A DNA stretch of 50,541 nucleotides from the NCBI GenBank assembly GCA_004359425.1, contig PTEU01000001.1, forward strand, positions 1,249,164 to 1,299,704, given 5' to 3'. This DNA is from Ideonella sp. MAG2. Its GTDB lineage: Bacteria; Pseudomonadota; Gammaproteobacteria; Burkholderiales; Burkholderiaceae_C. The notes below the pieces were generated by a model that saw only the letters and a program-made list of their open reading frames with translations, ran no database searches and was not told where the DNA came from. The position numbers and the translations under genes were made by a program. Positions 44,963 through 50,541 of the stretch are shown piece after piece (the stretch's first letter is position 1; each line of letters starts with the position of its first letter).

Positions 44963-45454
44963 ATGGCACTTCACCCGCAACTCGACGAATTGATCCATCG
45001 TGTGCTTCCAGTGGTTCAAGACTTCCACCATAAGGGCATGTTCTCCCCTCATGCCGCAACCATCGACGCAGCGGGGGCAGTTGCTGGGCACGCGCTCACC
45101 ACTGATGGATCCACGCAGCTATCCGTGACGCAGGCGATAGAGCACTTCGAACAGAAGTTTTCCAGGCATGCGAGCCACAGCGTGATTCAAGGGACAGGCA
45201 TCTTCTATCACTCGCCCGGCATTGACACCTCCGGCGGCTCCGTGTCCTTGCCCCCAGCGAGCATGACGGACGAGTGCAGGACTCTTGTCGCTTTGTTGGA
45301 GCATGCTTCTGGCGACTCGGTCTATCTACTCATTCCTTATTCCGGTCAACCGCCCGAAGTCGAGTACGCCGTAGGAAAGTTGATTGAGAAGCCAGCGAAG
45401 ATTTTTGTCCTTAAGCAGTCCGGTGAGTCCAAGCCATGGTGGAAGCTCTTGTGA
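44963..45454 (+). CDS. Cassette 6: unknown protein
   Basis: Cassette 6 spans 44952-45506. The 163-residue soluble protein has a helical start (LHPQLDELIHRVLPVVQDFH) and an Ala/Gly-rich middle. Its alpha/beta end (DECRTLVALLEHASGDSVYLLIPYSG, then KIFVLKQSGESKPWWKLL) contains a strand pair. I cannot assign a family. GC content is close to that of the chromosome. It is the first intact cassette after the IS110 element, so its expression from Pc is likely blocked or replaced. Confidence 0.65.
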   Translation: MALHPQLDELIHRVLPVVQDFHHKGMFSPHAATIDAAGAVAGHALTTDGSTQLSVTQAIEHFEQKFSRHASHSVIQGTGIFYHSPGIDTSGGSVSLPPASMTDECRTLVALLEHASGDSVYLLIPYSGQPPEVEYAVGKLIEKPAKIFVLKQSGESKPWWKLL

Positions 45455-45455
45455 T

Positions 45456-45512
45456 GCTCAACCTTTTGCTGGATCGGACGGCTACGCCGCCCGCTCAGCG
45501 CAAACGTTATGC
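45456..45512 (+). other. attC6
   Basis: Inverse core GCTCAAC (45456-45462) exactly complements the GTTGAGC at the start of cassette 6. The right core is GTTATGC (45506-45512). The loop CGGACGGCTACGCCGCCCGCT is almost the same as in attC1, showing that the two attC sites are of one type. Confidence 0.88.
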
Positions 45513-45519
45513 CTCTTAA

Positions 45520-45978
45520 ATGAAGCAAGTCGCCGTCGTATTTATGGTCGCCGCCTTTGCCAGCCAGGGCGCAACTGCCGAACCAATATCTGCAAATCCC
45601 AGCGCAGCCGCACAGCGGGCGCTGCCAAAGTTCCTGGCAGCGGTGCAGGAAAAGCCCATTTGGGCTTCAAGATTTCGCGTTTTCGTTGAACTCGGTTCCA
45701 ACGCAAACAAGGAGCAGTTCTGGCTCAATGACTTTCGGAAAGAGCCCGACGGGTACTCAGGCCAAGTCTCTTCAGTGCCTCGCACTGCGGAAGGTGTTCG
45801 TCTAGGCCAGCGAGTTCCAGTTGTTCCGGCGCAAATCCTGGACTGGACATACGAGCATCCAAAGACCCGCAAGATCTCAGGGCATTTTTTCCTCTGTGCC
45901 GAATGGGCTGCCTTGCCCGCCGAGCAGGCAAAGGAACAGAAAGAATACTGGGGGGTCCTCTGTGACGAGCAACCGTAG
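45520..45978 (+). CDS. Cassette 7: exported DUF2314 protein
   Basis: Cassette 7 spans 45507-46053. The 152-residue protein has a signal peptide (MKQVAVVFMVAAFASQGATA) and a DUF2314-like body. Motifs are NKEQFWLNDFRKEPDGYSGQ, VRLGQRVPVVPAQILDWTY and SGHFFLCAEW, in the order seen in that family. The function of DUF2314 is unknown. Export suggests a periplasmic role. Lysine/glutamine-rich residues end the chain. Confidence 0.75.
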   Translation: MKQVAVVFMVAAFASQGATAEPISANPSAAAQRALPKFLAAVQEKPIWASRFRVFVELGSNANKEQFWLNDFRKEPDGYSGQVSSVPRTAEGVRLGQRVPVVPAQILDWTYEHPKTRKISGHFFLCAEWAALPAEQAKEQKEYWGVLCDEQP

Positions 45979-45990
45979 CGGCAGCCCGAG

Positions 45991-46059
45991 GAATAACCTT
46001 TCATTGCAGCGGACCTGCGCCAGCTGCGCTGGCTGGTCCGCTGAATGCAAACGTTAGGC
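45991..46059 (+). other. attC7
   Basis: Inverse core GAATAAC (45991-45997) differs by one base from GCATAAC, which would complement the GTTATGC at the start of cassette 7. The right core is GTTAGGC (46053-46059). The hairpin is CAGCGGACC ... GGTCCGCTG around CAGCTGCGCTGG. Confidence 0.85.
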
Positions 46060-46071
46060 CCGCTGTTCACC

Positions 46072-46671
46072 ATGTTTCCCCCTCAAATCGCCGAAAGCTA
46101 TGATCGCATCGCGTCGAAGTGGGCAGAGCCGTCCTTTGACCAAAGCAATGGCATTGAACAGCACAAGCGAGCACTCTCATTTGCGTTGAGCAGCGGAACC
46201 GCGCTTGACGTTGGATGCGGATGCAACGGAAGGTTCGTAGACTTGCTAACTTCGAGTGGCTTCGCCGTTGAAGGCTTGGACATCTCGTCGGAAATGCTGC
46301 GAATCGCTCGCAAGGCCCATCCGCAGCTCACCTTCCATCAGGCGGACATATGTGAATGGACTGCACCACGCCAGTACGACCTCATCACAGCCTGGGACAG
46401 CATTTGGCACGTGCCGCTACAAAAGCAGGCTGCAGTTTTACTGAAGCTGTGCCATTCGCTTGCTCCTGGTGGCGTACTCATCTTCACCGCAGGAGGGGTA
46501 GAAGTCCCCGATGAGCAACAGAACGAGCATATGGGCGTGCCCATGTATCACGCATCGCTCGGTGTTCCTCGCATCTGCAGCCTCTTGGTTGAAGGTGGTT
46601 GTGCCCTCCGTCACTTCGAATACGATCAAGATTCACAGCCTCACGTGTATGTCATCGCGCAGCGGGGCTAA
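46072..46671 (+). CDS. Cassette 8: class I SAM-dependent methyltransferase
   Basis: Cassette 8 spans 46054-46788. The 199-residue protein starts at the ATG at 46072. It has the SAM-binding loop ALDVGCGCNGRFVDLL and the next acidic strand VEGLDISSEMLRIA. Motif ITAWDSIWHVPLQKQ and the strand GGVLIFTAGGVEVPDE follow. Such methyltransferases are common in integron cassettes, and some modify small molecules such as antibiotics. The target here is unknown. Its stop TAA overlaps the inverse core of attC8. Confidence 0.85.
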   Translation: MFPPQIAESYDRIASKWAEPSFDQSNGIEQHKRALSFALSSGTALDVGCGCNGRFVDLLTSSGFAVEGLDISSEMLRIARKAHPQLTFHQADICEWTAPRQYDLITAWDSIWHVPLQKQAAVLLKLCHSLAPGGVLIFTAGGVEVPDEQQNEHMGVPMYHASLGVPRICSLLVEGGCALRHFEYDQDSQPHVYVIAQRG

Positions 46672-46794
46672 CCCCGCATTCGAGGCGACCTCCAACAGCG
46701 GGACGCCCCACGCGGGCAAGGCCAGCTTCGCTCATCCTGCCCTGCCCGCGCGGGGCGTCCCGCTGTCGGCGGCCACTCAATGCGAACGTTGAAC
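46666..46794 (+). other. attC8 (long)
   Basis: Inverse core GGCTAAC (46666-46672; one base from the expected GCCTAAC) and core GTTGAAC (46788-46794) enclose a 129-base site. A very long stem pairs CAGCGGGACGCCCC, then GCGGGCA, with their complements. It ends cassette 8. Confidence 0.85.
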
Positions 46795-46924
46795 TAAACC
46801 GCTACGCGGTGGCTGCCTGCTGAGGGTGGTCACCGCCTTGTTCGTTGTGGGGTGGCTTGCCTGGGAAGGCAAGCGGGTCAAGCCTTCGGGCTGGGGAATG
46901 ATCCCCGGCTTGAAGGAGACGATG

Positions 46925-47800
46925 ATGACCACAGCTTTGCGGCGCAAGATGATTGATGCCATGGTCGTGCGGGGTTTGGCCCCGCGCACCCAAGAGGCCT
47001 ATGTGAACGCACTGGCGCGCATGGCCAAGCACCTGAAGCGCAGCCCAGACACGCTGGATGCGGCCGAGATTGAGGCCTACATGGTGCACTTGGCGCGCGA
47101 CTGCGGGCGCTCGTTCTCGACCATCAACCACGTGGCCTCGGCCAGCCGATTTCTGTTCCGGCATGTGCTGCAGCGCACCGACCGAGGGCTAGAGCCGCCC
47201 ATTGCCCGCACCCTGCAGCGGCAGCCCGAACTGCTGGGGCGTGAGCAGATCTTGAAGCTCCTGGCGGCTTGCAAGAGCCCGATGATGCGCATGCTGTTTC
47301 AGGTGCTGTACGCCAGCGGCCTGCGCATTGAAGAAGGCTGCCACTTGCGGGTGCGCGACATCGACAGCAGCACCGACCGCATGTGCCTGCGCGTGGTGCA
47401 AGGCAAGGGCGGAGCCGACCGCTACACCCTGCTCAGCCCGACCTTGCTCAAGCTGTTGCGCGAGCACTGCAGGCGCTACCAATGCCACCGGCGCGACCCA
47501 GACTGGCTGTTCTTCAGCAACCTGACCGGCACGGCCGTCAGCGCCCAAATGGCCCAGCGCCACTACGCCGCCGCCAAGTGGAAGGCCAAGATCACCAAGG
47601 GCGGCTCCACCCACACCCTGCGCCACTGCTGCGCCACCCACCTGCTCGAAGCCGGGGTGGACCTGCACACCATCAGCAGCTTGCTGGGCCACAAGCACAT
47701 CAGCACCACCAGCCGCTATCGTCATTTGATTAGCCCCCAGTTCAAGCCCCCGAAGCAGGGCGACCCGCTGGACCTGCTGGCTGCCTTGCCCTGGGCCTGA
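46925..47800 (+). CDS. Tyrosine recombinase of the IS91-type element
   Basis: XerC/phage-integrase family recombinase of 291 residues, starting at the ATG at 46925 after a GGAG site (the preceding ATG is an alternative). The N-terminal core-binding domain (LAPRTQEAYVNALARMAKHL) is followed by a full catalytic set: Arg in ASGLRIEEG, Lys in VQGKGGADR, His-x-x-Arg in HTLRHCCATHLLEAG, His in LLGHKHIS and Tyr in TSRYRHL. Such recombinases accompany IS91-like transposases. Its exact job in transposition is not settled. The transposase gene starts 5 bases after its stop. Confidence 0.9.
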   Translation: MTTALRRKMIDAMVVRGLAPRTQEAYVNALARMAKHLKRSPDTLDAAEIEAYMVHLARDCGRSFSTINHVASASRFLFRHVLQRTDRGLEPPIARTLQRQPELLGREQILKLLAACKSPMMRMLFQVLYASGLRIEEGCHLRVRDIDSSTDRMCLRVVQGKGGADRYTLLSPTLLKLLREHCRRYQCHRRDPDWLFFSNLTGTAVSAQMAQRHYAAAKWKAKITKGGSTHTLRHCCATHLLEAGVDLHTISSLLGHKHISTTSRYRHLISPQFKPPKQGDPLDLLAALPWA

Positions 47801-47805
47801 TCGAC

Positions 47806-48987
47806 GTGTCGGCACTGGCCGAGGCGCTGCGCCAAGGTGGCGCGGCCTTCCTGCGCACCCACAGCCTGAGTACACCGCAAGCGCGGGCGTGGCGGGGCAT
47901 CTGCGCCTGCCGCACCCCGGTGCTGGGCGGGCAGCGCATGGCCTGCGCGGCCTGCGGCCACAGCCACTGGCACTACCACTCCTGCCGCAACCGGCACTGC
48001 CCGCAGTGTGGGAGCCGCGCCAAGGATGCTTGGCTGCAAGGCCGCCTGGCCGAAGTGCTGGAGGTGCCCTACACCCACTTGGTCTTCACCCTGCCGCATG
48101 AGATCAACAGCCTCTACCGGGCTGCGCCGAAGTGGCTCATCGAAGCCCTGTTTGCCAGCGTGGCCGAGACGCTCAAGGACTTTGCGGCCAACCCGAGGTG
48201 GATGGGTATGGAGGGCGGCCAACCAGCATTCAGCTTGGCTCTTCACACCTGGAGCCAAGACCTGAGCCAACACCTTCACCTGCACGCCGTGATGGCTTGC
48301 GGTGTGCTCAAAGACGGGCAGTGGCACACCCCCACGCGCCGCCCCAACTTCCTCTTCCCGGTCAAGGCGCTGAGCCCGGTCTTCAGGGCCAAGTTCATGG
48401 TCAAACTGCGTGAGTTGGCGCAGAGCAGCGAACACCCGCAAGACGCCAACCTTGGCCCGCAAGGCCGCAGAGCCCTGATGAGCAAGCCCTGGGTGGTCTA
48501 TGCCAAGACGCCGCTGGGTGGGCCTGCCCAAGTGCTGGAGTACCTGAGTCGATACACGCACAAGACGGCGATCAGCAACGAGCGCATCAAGGCCGTCAAA
48601 GCGCAGGAAGTGAGCTTCACTGCCAGAGCGAACGATAAAGGCGGCAAGCGGCGCATCACGCTGCCTACGCCAGAGTTCATCCGCCGCTTCTTGCTGCATG
48701 TGCTGCCGGGAGGCATCAAGCGCATCCGCCACTACGGCGTGCTGGCCAACGGCTGCAAGAAGACACAACTGGCGCAAGCGCGCCAAGCGCTGCAACAACC
48801 TGCAGCGAACCCGCTGGCCACCGAGTCAGCCAGAGACTTCATGGCGCGAGTAGCCCGCATCAAGGTCAATGCCTGCCCGTGTTGCCAAGCGCCGATGAAG
48901 GTGGTGCAGACACCGGCGGGGTTGAATCACTTGCCTGCGCCTGGGCAAGCGCAGCCAGCCACGACCGCCAGGGGGCCGCCACCGTGA
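47806..48987 (+). CDS. IS91-family transposase
   Basis: Rolling-circle (HUH, Y2) transposase of 393 residues, starting with GTG at 47806. The N-terminal zinc-binding region holds cysteine pairs (ACAACG, CRNRHCPQCGS). The metal-binding HUH motif is HLHLHAVMA near residue 156-162, and two catalytic tyrosines lie in YLSRYTHK (Tyr246 and Tyr250). A second Cys cluster (CPCC) is near the end. It moves single-stranded DNA without target duplication. All motifs are intact, so the element may still be active. Confidence 0.93.
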   Translation: MSALAEALRQGGAAFLRTHSLSTPQARAWRGICACRTPVLGGQRMACAACGHSHWHYHSCRNRHCPQCGSRAKDAWLQGRLAEVLEVPYTHLVFTLPHEINSLYRAAPKWLIEALFASVAETLKDFAANPRWMGMEGGQPAFSLALHTWSQDLSQHLHLHAVMACGVLKDGQWHTPTRRPNFLFPVKALSPVFRAKFMVKLRELAQSSEHPQDANLGPQGRRALMSKPWVVYAKTPLGGPAQVLEYLSRYTHKTAISNERIKAVKAQEVSFTARANDKGGKRRITLPTPEFIRRFLLHVLPGGIKRIRHYGVLANGCKKTQLAQARQALQQPAANPLATESARDFMARVARIKVNACPCCQAPMKVVQTPAGLNHLPAPGQAQPATTARGPPP

Positions 48988-49254
48988 GCCACGGGACTGC
49001 GGCTCATCACGCTCTCAACGCGGTCTGCTGGCCGTGTGGGGCGAGCGCGCGCCAACGGACGCAAAGCGCAACGAAAGCGCGGCAGTGGCCCCTGGGCATC
49101 CCAGAAACTGAGGATGCCAAGCCCACCCCTAGTGGCAAATCTGGAGTCAGCAGGCCTCGACGCTGGTGATAATGAGCAGCATCAGCGGGGGGCTGCAGCA
49201 TCAAACCCCCAGTACAAACCCAGGCGCTGCCTGCCAACGACACCACATGGTTCA

Positions 49255-49338
49255 GTTCAACAGGGTTTATCTGCCGCGATCAGCGGCTGTGCAATCTCCG
49301 GCCTGGGTGGCGCGGCAGATAAACGCTATTCGTTAGGC
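49255..49338 (+). other. attC9
   Basis: Inverse core GTTCAAC (49255-49261) exactly complements the GTTGAAC at the start of cassette 9. The right core is GTTAGGC (49332-49338). The hairpin has a perfect 13-base stem, TTTATCTGCCGCG with CGCGGCAGATAAA. Confidence 0.9.
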
Positions 49339-49378
49339 GTCACAAAGCCACCCGATCCCCATCATCACAAACCTCCCG

Positions 49379-49888
49379 ATGAAACTTCGCTCCATGGCTG
49401 CCGCCATCTTTGTCGCCATCGCCTGGCCCGCGCTCGCACAACCGATAGACGGACGAGGCGGCCGATTCGAGGACGATTTGATCTCGAACATGGAAGGTCG
49501 ATGGTCGGTCACGAGACAGATTCGCGGCACTACCGTCCATAATGAACTTAACGCGTCGTGGGCTCTCGCGCATCAGTTCCTTCAAGTGCACATGAAAGAC
49601 ACCCAGGTCCCAGCGCGTTACGAGGCGCTTGTACTCATCGGGTACGTTTATTCCTCCCAAGAGTACGTCGCGCACTGGACCGACTCGTTTGGAGCAAAGT
49701 TTTCCGCGGTCGGCCGCGGTAAGCGGACCGGGAACATGATCGAGTTTCGATTTGAATACCCAGATGGCCCTTTCTTCAACACGTTCACCTGGGATCCACT
49801 CTCCAAGACCTGGCAGTTGCGGATGGAAAGCCAAGCCTCAGACGGAAAGCGCTCGCTTTTTGCTGTCGACACACTTCAACGCCTGTGA
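49379..49888 (+). CDS. Cassette 10: exported DUF1579-like protein
   Basis: Cassette 10 spans 49333-49949. The 169-residue protein has a signal peptide (KLRSMAAAIFVAIAWPALAQ). A beta-rich body with EGRWSVTRQIRGTTVHNELN and NMIEFRFEYPDGPFFNTFTWD suggests the lipocalin-like DUF1579 fold. It is probably periplasmic. The function of that family is not established, and the call rests on motif layout only. Confidence 0.65.
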   Translation: MKLRSMAAAIFVAIAWPALAQPIDGRGGRFEDDLISNMEGRWSVTRQIRGTTVHNELNASWALAHQFLQVHMKDTQVPARYEALVLIGYVYSSQEYVAHWTDSFGAKFSAVGRGKRTGNMIEFRFEYPDGPFFNTFTWDPLSKTWQLRMESQASDGKRSLFAVDTLQRL

Positions 49889-49889
49889 C

Positions 49890-49955
49890 GCCTAACGAAT
49901 AAGGGCTAGGTCGCGCGCAGCGAAGCGAAGCCGCGACCTGAGCCGTTTGTTGGAC
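49890..49955 (+). other. attC10
   Basis: Inverse core GCCTAAC (49890-49896) exactly complements the GTTAGGC at the start of cassette 10. The right core is GTTGGAC (49949-49955). The stem GGCTAGGTCGCG pairs with CGCGACCTGAGCC. Confidence 0.9.
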
Positions 49956-50541
49956 AAGCCCGGTGAGACTGAGATGAGGGTGTTGCCGCTGTAGATTGAT
50001 CCGGGTCTGGATCGGCGGCTGGCGGCACTGGGCTCGGGGTGAGGGGGCCGCTGATGATCTGCTGCAGGCGGGCGGTGACGCGGGATGCGTTGGAGCTGCC
50101 TCAAACCTTGATTTTGGACGAACGCCACCTTCGGCTGACCCTGCGCTTGGCTTAGCAGGAACTCAGACCGTGTGGGATGAATGTGGCCGTGGTCGTGCTT
50201 GTCAGTGCGTGGTGACCTCCGACGGGTGATCTTTGTCAGGCTGGAGGGCCTGCGGTGTGCCACAGCCCGGCACTGCCGGCGCTGGCCGCATGCGCCTGCG
50301 CACGATCACCATGGGCTGCCCACACGCGCAGCGCCAGACGGGGCGTGTGGGTGGTGCGGCATTAACCAGGCTGGGAGTGGCCTGTGTCAACTGCACCAAG
50401 GCCAGCGAGCGCCGCGCGTTGTGGTGCAGAAAGCCGAAGTTCCGAGCGCGCTGCAAGCCCTTGGGCAAGACATGCTGCAACAGCAGCCACAAGAAGTCTT
50501 CGGCGGGCAGAGTGCGAGTGGCGGGCTTACCGCTCTTGGCG
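49956..50541 (-). mobile_element. Second IS91-family element, partial, next to cassette 11 start
   Basis: Cassette 11 begins TTGGAC at 49950. The bases directly after, starting TTGGACAAG, contain CAAG, the other known IS91 target. The sequence then becomes the non-coding end of an IS91-type element. The 246 bases from 49956 to 50201 have no gene that I can see. Confidence 0.65.
50202..50541 (-). CDS. IS91-family transposase, C-terminal part; continues beyond the window
   Basis: The frame is open from the window edge to the stop at 50202. It reads SGKPATRTLPAEDFLWLLLQ, then HVLPKGLQRARNFGFLHH and ARRSLALVQLTQ, the region after the catalytic tyrosines in IS91 transposases. A zinc-like tail (CACGQPMVIVRRR) follows. 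It differs from the transposase at 47806, so it belongs to another element. The N-terminus lies outside the window. Confidence 0.8.
   Translation of the reverse strand, partial: AKSGKPATRTLPAEDFLWLLLQHVLPKGLQRARNFGFLHHNARRSLALVQLTQATPSLVNAAPPTRPVWRCACGQPMVIVRRRMRPAPAVPGCGTPQALQPDKDHPSEVTTH

Larger units (their letters stand above)
46795..49254 (+). mobile_element. IS91-family element inside cassette 9
   Basis: Cassette 9 begins TTGAAC at 46789 and its matching attC is at 49255. Nearly all between is an IS91-type element with two genes, a tyrosine recombinase and a Y2 transposase. IS91 elements are known to insert beside GAAC or CAAG, and here the left end abuts the GAAC of the attC8 core. 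Terminal bases cannot be fixed without relatives. The 267 bases from 48988 to 49254 hold the right end of the element and possibly a remnant of the original cassette. No gene is visible there. Confidence 0.75.
39096..50541. mobile_element. Chromosomal integron: disabled integrase, attI and a cassette array
   Basis: An IntI gene reads leftwards from an attI region, and a run of plus-strand genes follows. Each is ended by a palindromic attC site with an inverse core (RYYYAAC type) and a core (GTTRRRY type). Cassette starts are at 40053, 40461, 41031, 41568, 42258, 44952, 45507, 46054, 46789, 49333 and 49950. In most cassettes the first bases pair perfectly with the inverse core at their own 3' end, as expected if each entered as a circle. 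One IS110/IS1111-type element, two IS91-type elements and one recombinase fragment are embedded. The right end lies outside the window. Confidence 0.9.

Noticed and set aside
40410..49955. Regular palindromes considered as CRISPR or terminators
   Set aside because: They differ in sequence and length and carry paired core and inverse-core motifs, which identifies them as attC sites.
49892..50263. Minus-strand open frame of 123 codons near the right edge
   Set aside because: It overlaps attC10 and the non-coding end of an IS91 element and has no recognisable features.
1..50541. tRNA, rRNA and riboswitch genes
   Set aside because: I saw no cloverleaf, rRNA segment or known riboswitch core while reading; a covariance-model scan would settle it.

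Overview
The window reads as the chromosome of a Gram-negative betaproteobacterium, most likely a member of the Comamonadaceae. The evidence is a GC-rich sequence, a Bug-type solute receptor, a proteobacterial hut set, minCDE, flhDC with motAB-cheYZ, two-partner secretion, and a chromosomal integron. Species cannot be named from the sequence alone.

Layout. 1-7401 (minus): a two-partner secretion pair, the TpsB transporter followed by a very large haemagglutinin-type exoprotein whose reading frame breaks near 2240 and then stays open to the window edge. 7672-11263: a decayed region with a truncated DUF6701-type surface protein carrying odd short repeats, three copies of a palindromic MITE-like element, an unknown gene, an orphan HigA-type antitoxin with a toxin stump, and a small membrane protein. 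11364-17777: histidine utilisation (hutH, Bug receptor, hutU, hutI, hutG) with a HutC-like operator between hutU and hutI. hutU lacks about 145 central residues. 17924-29395: a chemoreceptor, minCDE, a diguanylate cyclase, two HDOD proteins, a GlcG-type protein, an alpha/beta hydrolase, and motA-motB-cheY-cheZ. 29713-30711: flhDC. 30971-38984: seven sugar-modification genes in two converging blocks (glycosyltransferases, a DegT aminotransferase, an ATP-grasp ligase, methyltransferases, a glycosyltransferase-methyltransferase fusion), likely a flagellin or surface glycan modification island.

39096 to the right edge is a chromosomal integron. The integrase gene has lost the segment carrying the HxxR catalytic box. 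A LexA-like box and attI follow, and then about ten gene cassettes separated by attC sites. For most cassettes the first six bases (plus the preceding G) are the exact reverse complement of the inverse core in that cassette's own attC, which confirms the boundaries. The array has been remodelled by three kinds of insertion: an IS110/IS1111-type element inside an attC, IS91-type elements that abut core sites, and a fragment of a third recombinase that fused two cassettes. Cassette products include a membrane protein, an immunity-like YezG/DUF600 protein, a DUF2314 protein, a SAM methyltransferase, an exported DUF1579-like protein and several unknowns.

The main theme is a conserved motility, chemotaxis and metabolic backbone next to a frozen, transposon-ridden integron. 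Two conserved genes (hutU and intI) carry clean in-frame internal deletions that need checking against raw reads.
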